Made by a program: the position numbers and the translations under genes. A stretch of 64,000 bases of DNA, taken from assembly GCA_029448655.1 (NCBI GenBank), contig JACCLO010000002.1, positions 4,774,001 through 4,838,000 on the forward strand. The letters run 5' to 3'. Position 1 is the stretch's first letter. Each line of letters starts with the position of its first letter. The notes beneath the pieces are model-generated. The model ran no database searches. It saw nothing but the letters and a program-made list of their open reading frames with translations, and had not been told where the DNA came from. Of the stretch, positions 42,521 to 53,675 are shown one piece after another. Origin of the DNA: Wolfiporia cocos (Eukaryota > Basidiomycota > Agaricomycetes > Polyporales > Phaeolaceae).

Positions 42521-43565
42521 GGTGGTGGAGAGAGGGTGACTCACGAGAGAGTGCCTCGCCCATTTGGATCCACAGCAGCTAATCTATGTGTGAAGCGCGT
42601 GGGCCTCGTGGGTTGATGGGATCATGGGTCCACACAAAGTTCAAGGGTGATTTTTCGCATAATAACCGACTGCGGACGCATCCAGCTGACCTGGAGCCGT
42701 CAATTATATGCATGCATCAAGTCAGGTATGGCTATCAGAGTTATTTAACATGATTCCTGGCACGAAGACTGTTGCGCCACAGCGCTATGATCGATACACG
42801 AGGCAAATCATCATATAATAAAGGGACGACCGTTGCGTGGGAACTGCCATGTGCTTTTCCACGTGCGCCACGTGCTGTCCGTCGTCCCATAGGGCTCGCG
42901 CCACCGACCCGGGGAGTTGGCCAGTGGATTCCCACGCCCGGCGCCTGCAAGGCGCGCGATCCCTTCGGCGAAAAACGTTTCGCGCGTCCTCCCTGCGCTG
43001 TGCCACGGGGATTTTGTAGCTGTTGTAACGTAGATGGCCTGTACTGTAGATACACGCGATTAATTAAGAGAATTCAGGGAGTTTTTTGAGGCACCACACA
43101 ATGTTACAAGCGAAGCGACGACGACACCGAGCATCAGCGAGGTGGAGGAAGTGGCTGAGCGGGCAGAGAACAAAGGACAGGTGCAACAGGGTGATCACAC
43201 ACCCTGGAGGTTGGGTGGACTCATAATGTCTCCATCCAGTGTTTTTTTTCCCTTATTCTATTAGTTATCTCACTTAAGTGACAATTGATATTCGTGGCGA
43301 AGCCATGGGTAATTAAACTCGTACGATTACATAGTCTCGTCCCCAGCCCTTGCACGTGGCTGCTGCCACTCGGGAGGACCCGAGCGGAGTGCGAAAAACA
43401 TATCGCAGCAGCCACTGTACAAGGTCTGGTGGGTTTGGTCTGGTCAGGGCGGGTGTAGGTGACCCCATCTCGTGACCGCGACGCTGGCGCCTACAGCGCG
43501 ACGCGTTGGCGGTGTGCGTACAATTGTACTTGTATGCTACCTGCCTTCGCAGAATTACTGCCATA
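42521..43565. other. Divergent promoter region between two helicase genes
   Basis: About 1 kb lies between the UvrD-like start (-) and the RecQ-like start (+). It holds a GC-rich block at 42,830-43,020 with short palindromes, and an inverted pair TGGCTGCTGCC / CGCAGCAGCCA at ~43,368 and ~43,404. No gene is recognised. Confidence 0.5.
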
Positions 43566-44849
43566 ATGCCCTCTAAGCAAACTCACGGCAGTCTGTTTGA
43601 TCGTGACGTTAACGAATTCACGGATATGCTCAATGCGGCGCGTACTGCGGCCGAGAAGAATCGCCAATACTCATCCGCGGATACACGCCGCTTAATTACT
43701 GAGAAATTTCAAGACGTATTTGGGCCTGACAGAGTACCGTACGACTGGCAGCTCGATGTTACGGAGGCACTGCTTTTGCATCTAGACTCCGTTGTAATTG
43801 ACAGGATTGGGCAAAACTATGCCATTTGCTCTGATTTTGATGGCTGATGAGACGGAGAAGAAGGTTGTTATTGTCATCTCACCTTTAAATGAGCTTGAGA
43901 AGGATCTAGTAAGTACTCAATTAGCTCGATTCAGCCTTAAAATGGAAACGATATTAAGTGGAATTTAGGCGGCGAGATTGACACAGTTGGGATTGAGTGC
44001 GACCCCCGTGAATGCGGAGGTCTTCAGCCCCAAGCTTCAAATGGTGGGGTGGTATCAATATACTGCAGCTATTAGAATACACCTAAATGACTTGTCACAT
44101 CAGCAAAGCTACGATTCCTGAATCTGTTCTGATCACTCTTAATTTTCTGAGTTTGGACTTGGATGCCTAAGCCGGACTTAATTGTCTGAAGCCTCAGTAA
44201 ATCAAGATCAAGGTGGATTCAATCAGACATTCTCAGTTAGCTCGTAATCTGTGCATTCATACATTCTAGACAATGTTGATGCTCCTACATACTAGCTACT
44301 AGAAAGCAATTGCACGAGCATAATCATCAGCATATTCATTCACATTCAAGGAGTCTGTAAGTTGCAGATTCTGACTCGACGGTGCGCATGGGCATGTTAT
44401 CTCGGAATTAGAGGATAGACAGAGTGGTGCAACGTGTGACTAGTCCCTGGAGGTCGTATTCATCATGGAATGCCGTTGCAGCGACCCGGACTCATCCTTC
44501 ACTCTAACAGTGCATGATCACATTTGCGCCACAGTCCCATATGCTGGAAGGTTCACTTATTGCATAGAATGCCGCCATAGCTGTGTGATGCAGACATCAG
44601 CCAGTGCTAGTAGGAAGCATTGGGATGATCTGCATGTTTGTGTCACAGATTTATCTGGGGCTTACAGCATTTTTCCTACGATTATAGCAATTTACCTGGG
44701 ATTTATACGTCTACCTACAAGTTATCTACGGGTTAACTCCCATTGCCACCACGACAAGCTCTTAACTGGGCTTATCAACCACATGACTAGCTTACGTAAC
44801 GCTACGGTACAACCACGTCCAATAGCAACACTACAGCATACGTCATAGG

Positions 44850-45700
44850 TCTCGCCCGTCAGAGCAAGACCAGCCACGTCATAGATCTTAGATCATAATG
44901 ATAGGCCGAGCGCGGCACGCTCGCATAATAATGTCCACAAGTACAAACAGTGCCTCGCGGCCTTGTACTATTGGGTCGGCCTTCCCGGCTTCCCACCGCC
45001 ATAAGATCATTGATCACAATGGCACCTCAGGCGCGCCACGCCTTCGCATAATAATGGCAACACGGCCAAATAGCATTATATTAGCACCAAGGCAATATCG
45101 CTATAGGCTCGGCCTTCTCGGCCTCCCACGGACTCGGCGGTCTCCAAGTCCCGGGCTTCTGCCATCACGGCGTTGCCCAAACACCGGTCCTCGCCTCACG
45201 GCTAAGACCACTATATGTTCCGGTAACCTTCCGGACCGGACATATCATATGCTACGGTGCCTACTGGCCCAATAGCATTACGACCTCGGCGCTCCGCCTT
45301 GGTCAGCATCCGATGACCGGCCAATCGCCATTATACCTCACGGTATCCGGCAACCGGCATCCCTTATACCCGGGCTGCGCCCGTCTTCACATGTCCATCT
45401 AACGATGAGACCACACACTCTCTATTTTACCATTGGCCCGGCCATTACCGGCGGGCCACGGCCTTTGTAGAGTAGTCGTATCACTTGGTCGCCCTTATGG
45501 CAACCAAGCCCACATTCCTTATCGGGCATGTACTATACAGTAGCACATGACCCGTTATATATGTGTATATAAGTAGGGCCTTGACGGCCTATAACCTTAG
45601 TTCTATTCTTCTCGGCGTGCGCCGTAGAAGAACCTTCCATCTACTACCGTGCCTGATAACCTCTACCTCACCTCGTCGCCTTAGTCATCGCAAGGATACT
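44850..45700. repeat. LTR-like repetitive block
   Basis: A CG-rich stretch with repeated motifs (two copies of TCGCATAATAATG within 130 bp) and a TATATAAG box at ~45,560 followed by a pyrimidine-rich start-like region. The composition suggests a solo LTR, but I could not define TG...CA ends or a target duplication. Confidence 0.3.
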
Positions 45701-45954
45701 GGCTTGGTGAGTCCCACAGAGCCATCTGTGTCAGTTTGTAATATTGAAGAAACTTGTAAATCAGGGACGCAGAAAGAAACGTCATGTGTATATCCATAAG
45801 ATTTGGGGCGTGTAACAGCTGGTAATCGTAGAGTTTCAGTCAATTATCTTAATCTGCCAACTGCCCTTCGCTTAAGAAATCGCAGTTGCGAGCTAGGTTT
45901 GCACGCAGATTAATCTGCTAACTGCGGCAGATTAATCTACTGTGACAATAAAAT

Positions 45955-46045
45955 GGCACATCCCGGATTCGAACCAAGGACCTTAGCACAGATGAGAATA
46001 ACAGCATCGCAGTGTAATTAGCCGACTGAGCCATTGTGGCAACAG
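45955..46045 (-). promoter_or_regulatory. tRNA-like Pol III module (left, outward)
   Basis: On the minus strand: A-box TGGCTCAGTCGG and a perfect B box GGTTCGAATCC, pointing to the left end of MITE copy 2. The distance between boxes is longer than in an intronless tRNA. Confidence 0.62.
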
Positions 46046-46329
46046 GTACCATTGACCAATGAAAATATATATAACGCAAATTTTACACACAATTTTCGCA
46101 AATCATCAAGGCAACTAACTGCTCCAACAAGCATAAAGAAATCAATGATAGTGGTAGCTTGATTTACCATGCTTGACCTGGAGCAACTCACCATGGGAAA
46201 GCTGAATACACTGGAATCACAGGTCTTTAGAGGCAGGTTCATTTGTATTTGTGTTATGGAAGATGTTAAACTGCGAAAATGAAGTTTACAAAATACTCTA
46301 TATATTGCTTAAAATGGGGGCAACACCAG

Positions 46330-46418
46330 TTGCACTGTAGCTCAGTGCTAATTACACTGCGATGCTGTTATTCTCATCTGCGCTAAGGTCCTTGGTTCGA
46401 ATCCGGGATGTGCCATTT
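46330..46418 (+). promoter_or_regulatory. tRNA-like Pol III module (right, outward)
   Basis: A-box-like TAGCTCAGTGCTAATT and a perfect B box GGTTCGAATCC, pointing to the right end of MITE copy 2. Confidence 0.6.
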
Positions 46419-48992
46419 TATTGTCACAGTAGATTAATCTGCCGCAGTCAGCAGATTAATCTGCGTGCAAACCTAGCTCGCAACTGCAATTTCTTAAGCG
46501 AAGGGCAGTTGGCAGATTAAGATAATTGACTGAAGTCCCTCGGTAATCCACAAACCTAAAACTGTATGGTACTAATCGGATCCACAAACCTTTAGTCATT
46601 TGGATGCTCACATACTCTACCAGTCTTGTCTTCTGGCATATGTGTCACTAGAACCTTACTGTTTGCTGCTCTGACTAGTTTATTTGAATCTCGAAAATGC
46701 TGCCATATGGCACATGTGCAAAAAATCCACTGAATGCCTGGTGATTTTCTGGTCATATATTCACAAGGTATTCTTTTCACATTGGCATGTGATGCCTGTA
46801 CTTGATGCCTCTCCTGTAGAAAGTATTGGCTCACATCTTACCAGCCCATCTCATTGTCGAAATTCACAGGAAGGCGCCCACTCGTGAGGCTACGCGCTCC
46901 CTTTCGGACTCCAGGGACTTCGTCTGGATGGGTTACAAACGCACGGCGTAGGTACGTACAATCCGTCCCATTTTTTACTAGCGGTGACTCATCTACCTGT
47001 ACCGCCCCGATTATCAGCCCCCCGACTCCCGCCGCACCCGCCATTTCCGCCTTGGTGCACTATTGGCTCCGATCGATGTGCGACTCCGATCGCACCATCG
47101 CGCGCCGAGTGCGTCGACTTCCAACACTCATGAACGGCACAGGCCTGACAGTTGGGTTTGCATTCCACTTCAAGTAGCCACACACAACATAATTAACTAC
47201 GTATGTGCTCTCATCTGCTACTGACCCAAAGCTAACACCCACTTTTTGTGCAGGTCGCACTCGATGCTGCACCAGTGGTGGATCTGCAGGTGCCGGAGGA
47301 TTTCAAAACCAGTACGCATTTGGTGTGGCATTGTTGTCTGTGACCCCATACGATATCCCTTATGCACAAGACCTTGCTTAGCATTCTCGATGCTGCAGTG
47401 ACCGCACAGCATCAATCCAACGTTATCAGTGATATGTCACTGAAGTTGCACATGCCGAGCTGGGCAGGCGACAAGGAGTTCTCGAGATGCAACCTCAAAG
47501 GACAGTGACCAAGGTAGGTGGTTATGGTTACAAACTGGCGAGGCGACTGTGTGCCTGCCGCACTGCTTATATACATGTACAGGTAACCAGGGACTGCGCA
47601 AAAATGGTACTCCCAGCGCCGTCCCGAGAGTTCCCCTGTATCGTACCATCAATTACACCCCCTCGCATCATGACTGATACTGATAGTAGAGAGTTTGTTA
47701 ATATGAAAAAGTGTAGTACTACCGTTGTGTAAATGTACAAGTATGAGCTATTAGTGATAGATCACTACTGTGCGTACCTGAGCTACCTGTGTTTGCATCA
47801 TAATTGCAATCTTAACTCATCTGAATCATGTCTTGATCTGTCTGAATCAGCTGACTTAAGAAGTGAATCTACTGGAATAAGTCGTCCATAACTGAGTGAC
47901 TTTACATCTTGATTGTCTGAAACAAGGTGATTAAGGCAGATTAAGGACATTGTAGTTTTGCTGATGCAGGAGCTCGCAGAGGGCAAGTTCCGCATAATTC
48001 TCACCTCGCCAGAGATGTGCCTTGAGCATAAGGAGTTCTCTCGGCTAATGAGAACACCCTCTTTCACGGAGAATATATGTGCCGTTGCAATTGACGAAGC
48101 GCACTGTGCTTCGCATTGGGGAGAGAATTTCCGAAAGAAAAATGCTGAACTCCACAAGCTCCGCGCATTTGTGCCGTGTCATGTTCCATTCTTAGCCACG
48201 TCTGCTACTCTTCCGCCGCATATCCTAAACGACGTTATGCAGAAACTGTGTATACGTCCACAGAACACTTACTTTGTCAACCGCGGAAACGATCACCCAA
48301 ATATCACTGTCGCTGCATTCCGAATGGCGGGAGGTGCAAGCAATCTATCAGCACTCAATTTAGCTCTTGACGAAGCGATTGAAGGAGGTTCTCTGGAGCG
48401 TACAATAATATTCTTCAATGATCGCGATACTGCCATGAGGGCCTGCTCTCACCTACGAAGCATCCTACCTGAAGAAATGCGCAATCAGATAGACTTCCTT
48501 CATGCATTCAGATCACAAGACTCATGCAAAATTGTCATGGAGAAGTTCCGTGAGGGATCTATCATACTTTGCACCACTGAAGCTGCTGGAATGGTGAGTA
48601 GTGAAGCACACTACTGCCTCTCCTTGGACTTGAGCTTATTGTACTAAATCTCACCTTCTATAGGGTCTTGATATTGCCGATATCACCCGAATCGTACAAT
48701 TTATGGTCCCACCGTCACTATCAGTCTGGGTGCAGCGATATGGGCGTGCGGTCCGCTCTGGAGGTGCAGGAATTGCAGTCCTCCTAGTTGAGCCATCAGT
48801 ATATAAGATCAAAGGGAAGAAAACCACTGTACCTGGAGGTGCTCAAGATTTGGTGGTTGAGCACAATGAGGGCGGGAGAGGTACTGAAAGTAGAGTTTCA
48901 GTGCCACAGGTGCATCTTTAGAGACACCACAGATGCATCTGGGGCACTCTAAGTCATCGAAATTAGGCGCCCGTTAGTACCAAAATAAAGCG

Positions 48993-49077
48993 TTGCAAGC
49001 TGGGAATCGAACCAGGAACCATGAGACCTCAGCAAAACAGCAACTGAAACCACTCAGCTAAAGCGGTTGGTAAAAGG
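48993..49077 (-). promoter_or_regulatory. tRNA-like Pol III module (left, outward)
   Basis: On the minus strand: A box TTAGCTGAGTGGTT and B box GGTTCGATTCC, pointing to the left end of MITE copy 3. The sequence is a different tRNA type from the one in copies 1 and 2. Confidence 0.65.
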
Positions 49078-49382
49078 AAGATCTTGTACAAATATATAGT
49101 CAGTAGTTGATATAATAACGATATAATAACGGTCATAATAAAATTTAACATTCTGCTCATATATCAGTAAGCTAAAGTGTTCCTTGAACTCATTTGAATG
49201 CATCTCTTTATTAATGTATCCCACAACCCATATGTATCTGCAATGAGGTAAGGATGCTGTCATAAATTACCTACAGGGCAATATGGAACATTGCAGTAAG
49301 GTGTGACTTGACAATTGACAGCTACGGCGATGAAAGATTAAATGGATCATATTGACAAGCATGTGACTAGATACTAAGCCCA

Positions 49383-49450
49383 TTTGACAAAGTGGTACAG
49401 GTGGCGACTTCGCTGATCCCAGGTCAAGTGTTCGAATCCTGCACAGGTAT
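49383..49450 (+). promoter_or_regulatory. tRNA-like Pol III module (right, outward)
   Basis: GTGGTACAGGTGGCGACTTC followed by the B box TGTTCGAATCC, pointing to the right end of MITE copy 3. The A box is weaker than in the left module. Confidence 0.5.
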
Positions 49451-49637
49451 TTCTTGCACAGATGCATCTTATTTTATTCAGATGCATCTATGCAGCACGC
49501 TTGGGTGTTAAGATTGCTTAGAGAGCCCCAGATGCATCTGCGGTGTCTCTAAAGATGCATCTCCGGCACTGAAGTCCCTCACTGAAAGTGGTGAGGAGCA
49601 GGAGATTGACAGAACGAATATAGACTCAGGTAAGTTG

Positions 49638-50728
49638 AAGTGACCTTACTCAACCCCCCATCCGACACCCTGAGTGCCCGATGCCTTCCACTTACGGAGT
49701 GCAGAATCTCACACTCAACTCATGCTCACCATCCCTTCTCTCTGGGGGCCCGGAGAGGCGGGGTCACAAAGACATCGTATCTAAGTGTATAGCGCTTTTC
49801 CATTGATGCAGTGGCCTGAATGAGTGTTGTCAGTGAAGCTGCGCACAAAAATAAATGGATTGGGCACGGGACTTATGCAGAAAGATTTTTTTGTGTCTGC
49901 ATGGGACTTAAAAGAAACGTTTTGCGTGAGAGCTCTTCCTGTTATCTGAACATCGTTGTTTAAGCAGCAGTATATTAGCTACGGTGCTTGATAATCTTTT
50001 TTGAAGAATTACAAACTGGTGTGCAGTCTTGGAAAAAACTGATTCTGTAGATGCTAGTATTGCCTAAGTTCCAAGACCGTGCTATTGATAACCGTGGTTT
50101 TCCCAAACCCTTAACCAAACTGTTTATATTTGTACACAGTTTCATTAACAGTACTCATTCAGGCCACTACATCGATTGAAAAGCGCTATACACTTAAATG
50201 TGATGTCTTCATGACCCTGCTGTCACGGGCAAAAGCTTTCCCTAACGACAACGAGTCCGATCCGATCCCCTGAGTGCCCAAGCCCAGCCAGGCCCGGATC
50301 ATACCTTGGAAGGAGCCAGACAACGTCTAGATAACGACACAAGGCCCGGTTCCCACACGGCCACGATGACCGCTACGTATTTGATATACTCTACGCTTCT
50401 ATGTTTCAGAGTCTGGCTTAGACCCCTATCTTAGTCTCGCACCAGACTCCTTAGTTACCATATACGGCCATTATAGTACAAACATGTACAAACAGCCTAC
50501 TAGTATAATAGCAGGCCTCGTTCAGCTGGTAACCCCAGTCTGAACTTGGCGTTCATCCACTTTGCTCCCCTCAGTTTGCTCTAAGGTTTTAGTGGCCTTG
50601 TCACCTGCCTCTCCGGGCCACGAGAGAGCAGGGATGTGAGCGTGAATTGAGCATGAGATTCTGCACTCCGTAAGTGGAAGGCATTGGGCGCTCAGGGTGT
50701 TGGATGGGGGGTTGAGTAGGGTCACTTG
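49638..50728 (+). mobile_element. Mutator-type MITE, copy 2, carrying a solo LTR
   Basis: The element runs from AAGTGACCTTACTC to GAGTAGGGTCACTT with ~100-bp inverted repeats and a perfect 9-bp duplication GGTAAGTTG (49,629-49,637 and 50,729-50,737). A 9-bp duplication with long TIRs is typical of Mutator-like elements. It is 703 bp without the nested LTR, nearly identical to copy 1. The duplicated 9 bases contain the 5' splice site of a RecQ-like gene intron. Confidence 0.92.
50221..50603 (+). mobile_element. Solo LTR (383 bp) nested in the Mutator-type MITE
   Basis: It begins TGTCACGGGC and ends CTTGTCA, with a 5-bp duplication CCTGC on both sides (50,216-50,220 and 50,604-50,608). Comparison with MITE copy 1, which lacks it, shows the empty site. 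No retrotransposon body remains, so it arose by LTR-LTR recombination. Confidence 0.88.
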
Positions 50729-50962
50729 GTAAGTTGTAGTACACACCTGAGTCACGGTGCAAGCTGCTGATGAGATCTAGTGTCCGAATATGGCTCTCCG
50801 AAGAGCTCAGAATATGGTGATCTGGAGCCAACAAATGCAGAAAGTGACACGAGCACAAGTAGCCAGGATGGATCCGGTGTTTCAGAGAGTGGGGTCAGCA
50901 GTGATGAGTCAGAATTTGATTGCGAAGACAACAAAGAATCGGAATCTCCACATACCTGCACC

Positions 50963-51953
50963 TAGTGTTGTGAGGTCCGGTCTCAAGGACCGCTAAAGAC
51001 CAAGGACCGGACCAGGACCGGACTGACTAGGACTGATTCAGTGGTCCGGTCCAGTCCTGGTCCTGACACGGTCCTGGTCCCGGTCCTTCTGAGTGGTCAG
51101 ATTTTTCAGGACCGGTCCTGGACCGGTCCTGAGTTTATCGTAGAATAGCACTTATAATGTGGTTACTCCAAGGTAGGGAACCATGACTGACCAATTTACA
51201 ATAAAACCAAAGTATTTAAGACCCCCTAGAGTGGGTCTGCATCATGTATATACCACTGGCTATTAGGGTAAACACATCAGACAGAAGCTGACATGAATAG
51301 TAACAACCAAAAACCTTCTGATTTATGATACAATGAAGCACTGCTATTGTCTTGGGCAATGCTTGGCACATACAGGTTGTCCTCATATTATTACTAGTTT
51401 TGCTGACTGACATGCAGTTGTGTATTCTCCCATCCAGTAGTGTTAACACTCACATATTATGGTACACATGCATGGTGCATTCAATATCACCCAGTTATTG
51501 GCAGAGCGCTGCTTAGCGGTAGTTATATGCTACTCATTGTGGCACATACAAAAATGCAACACATGATCTCATCAGATACAACTTGAGGTGTGCAGTTACT
51601 GCAGTGTCATTTCTGTGTGTTGACTTCAGTATACAATTTGACTTTCAGAAATCAAGAATCAGTGCACCATAGCCAATTTTTGGGCTGTACTTACTATGTT
51701 CTGGTATATATCGAGTAGTAAGTACACTTTTGTTGCAGTTTCTGACATATAAAACTATAGTTAAGTCAATAACCACTTGATTGGTCCTGGACCGGTCCAG
51801 ACCGGTCCTAGGACCGCTATAGGACCGCGGTCCTACTTGGGACCGGTCTTCAGTCCGGTCCCTCGTTGCCCATGGCGGTCCGGTCCTGGTCTCGGTCCTC
51901 GGTCCTGCCCAAAACATGCAAAAGACCGGACCGGACCGGACCTCACAACACTA
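50963..51953. mobile_element. hAT MITE with GGACCGG subterminal repeats
   Basis: A 991-bp element. TAGTGTTGTGAGGTCCGGTC is at both ends in inverted orientation, with a perfect 8-bp duplication CCTGCACC. Both subterminal ~150 bp are filled with GGACCGG/CCGGTCC units, while the middle is AT-rich with no coding capacity. It lies in a coding exon of the RecQ-like gene between HTCT and HGAEVN codons. Confidence 0.92.
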
Positions 51954-53087
51954 CCTGCACCCATGGAGCCGAAGTCAATGAGAGTGATGAGCCGACAAAG
52001 GAAACTGTAACATATGCTAAGATGGTCGAGTCTGGGATGCGCAGGTGGATTGAGACGGAGATCTGTCGCCGCAAGGTGGCAAACGTATATTTCGCAAACC
52101 CTTTGAGCGAAGTTGGTGAGTTATGACATCTCTCAATCAGTCATGCAACTTCGATTTAATGACATACTATAGAACTCACTGTACCATGTTGCGACGTCTG
52201 TTTATTCAACAAGGAACACAGCGAAGCAGCAAGTTTGTCAGCGAGTGAGCAAGCAATGCTTACAAAGCTCAAGTGTATCCAGAAACGCATTCTAGGATAT
52301 GCACTTGATGTGGCTATGGTTGGAGCTGAGGCTGAACAAATTGAGGAATCAAGTGGGAAGACAAAACGACCTCGAGCACCACGGAGAATGGGAGACCGTA
52401 GAGGCCCACGGCTGAAGGAGTGCAAGCAAGCCCTTAAGAAATGGAGAAGTCAAGCATGGAGGACTCACTATCAGCACTCATCCTGGGATGAAGATACACT
52501 GCTCCCCGACACTGTCCTAAACAAGCTCTCATCAAAGGCACGTCTACAGACCATAGAAGAAGTTCGGATTGAGGTGCCAAAGTGGGTCTTGACTGAGAAG
52601 CACTGGGAGGATGTCCGCAGTGTCTTGAAGTCACTAGATGATGCCCATTGGAGCAGAGTTGACGTCGCATCAGGAGAGAAAGCAGCAAAGTGTAGAAAGA
52701 TCTCGGAGGAGAACCGTATGCGCCGCGATGAGGAGAGACTTGCAGCGAAACGTGCGACAACCGCCAGACACAGACAAGCTCAAGCTCAAGCTCCGATACC
52801 TGATTGGCAGCTGCAGTGGGAGGCTTGGGAGGCTTGGCAAGCACACGCTGCAGCGCAATCCGCAGCACCATGGATAGACTCTGCGGATAGTATGGCATCG
52901 TCTTCTGCATACATACAGCACACAGGGACAGTCACAATGCCAAGTCATTTGCAGACTGATGGTGATCAACCTCCTGCGATGCCTGGGCTGCTGCCTGAGC
53001 CTGGATACTAAGGTATGAGATAATGTGTCTATCAGTGGAGATATCACTCACCTGACAGCTGCTTTCAGCCGCTCTCTCTCCGCTATG

Positions 53088-53475
53088 TAGAGTTTCAGTG
53101 CCCCAGATACATCTTTAGAGTGAACGCAGATGCATCTAGGCCACTCTAACACGTAAATCACGTGCCAAGTATGTAGACAGATGCATCCAGATACATTTAT
53201 CATCTATGGAAAAAGACGATGCTACCGCAAGGAGTCGAACTCCTGACCTCTGGAAAAGATGGATGGCAGTGCTAGCAGTGACTCAGACCACTTGGCCACA
53301 AGGCTTCGTAACACGCTCACTTACAATATGATATGATACGTCGTTACCCATCTCCAAGTCGCGATTCAAGTTATATCTGCTTTACACGAGATGTACGTTA
53401 TATGTGCAGATGCATCTGGTGGGCAGATGCATCTGGTGGGCAGATGCATCTACTGTTGGAGATGTATCCCAGTTC
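53088..53475 (+). mobile_element. Partial copy 4 of the tRNA-module MITE
   Basis: It starts TAGAGTTTCAGTGCCCCAGA like copy 3 and has the same CAGATGCATCT motifs. The expected right end GGCACTGAAGTCCCTC is not found, so the right boundary is approximate. Three CAGATGCATCTGGTGGG-type units lie at 53,405-53,455. Confidence 0.6.
53222..53305 (-). promoter_or_regulatory. tRNA-like Pol III module with a Ser/Leu-like long arm
   Basis: On the minus strand: A box TGGCCAAGTGGTCTGAG and B box GAGTTCGACTCC. This is the best tRNA look-alike of the set. The ends do not pair into a clean acceptor stem, so it is more likely a tRNA-derived module than a working tRNA. Confidence 0.55.
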
Positions 53476-53675
53476 CAAATCAATATATTTACCGAGCATA
53501 ATACCTCTGTCGGACAAATAGTATATAGCTAAGTGTACAGGAGGTCCATGCAATCTACGAGGCACAGTACTGAGCTCTTGCGGTACAGACAATCCAATAT
53601 GATACAGTATGTACACGACCGATAAATGATGCGTCAATCGAGAGCAGCGCGCACAGCCAAAAATATTGCGGCTGT

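Larger units (their letters stand above)
45829..46541 (+). mobile_element. MITE with hAT-like ends and two tRNA-like modules, copy 2
   Basis: A 713-bp element from TAGAGTTTCAGTC to GACTGAAGTCCCTC, flanked by ggtaatcg and ggtaatcc, an 8-bp duplication with one difference. It is the same subfamily as copy 1 in opposite orientation, including the inner region at 46,018-46,242. It is nested within the 3.9 kb TIR element. Confidence 0.87.
44101..47963. mobile_element. TIR transposon (~3.9 kb) without recognised transposase, in a helicase intron
   Basis: The ends match as inverted repeats: CAGCAAAGCTACGATTCCTG on the left and CAGCAAAACTACAATGTCCT read from the right, with similarity continuing through ..AATCTG..TGATCAC. 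The element lies in an intron that begins GTGGGG at 44,050 and ends GATGCAG at 47,969, so it may be spliced out. A flanking dinucleotide AT on each side could be the target duplication. Inside are an LTR-like block, MITE copy 2 and ~1.4 kb (46,550-47,950) with only short open frames. No transposase was recognised. Confidence 0.6.
48891..49580 (+). mobile_element. MITE with hAT-like ends and two tRNA-like modules, copy 3
   Basis: A 690-bp element from TAGAGTTTCAGTGCC to GGCACTGAAGTCCCTC, with a perfect 8-bp duplication ACTGAAAG on both sides. It shares the terminal ~12 bases with copies 1 and 2 but has different inner DNA, with repeated CAGATGCATCT motifs in the inverted repeats. It sits in a coding exon of the RecQ-like gene. 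Confidence 0.92.
43566..53011 (+). pseudogene. RecQ-like DEAH helicase gene loaded with transposons
   Basis: Pieces in order: 43,566-43,912 (N-terminus), a short exon from ~43,970 to 44,049, 47,970-48,593, 48,664-48,890, 49,589-49,629, 50,789-50,962, 51,962-52,113, and 52,172-53,011. Motif II is IDEAHCASHWG, motif III LATSATLPP, and motifs V/VI are GLDIADITRIVQF and VWVQRYGRAVR. The C-terminal part has CCDVC and a charged tail to the TAA at 53,011. Walker A is ruined: after LDSVVI the frame runs DRIGQN, while KTMPFALILMADETEKK continues in the next frame, so bases of the G-K-T loop are missing. Insertions are a TIR element in an intron, then MITE, Mutator MITE and hAT MITE downstream. Splice sites and most of the frame survive, so decay seems recent. 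Confidence 0.78.

Noticed and set aside
42830..43020. GC-rich palindromic block as a possible structured RNA
   Set aside because: Only short local palindromes are seen. No recognisable RNA family or terminator, and the divergent promoter explains its position.
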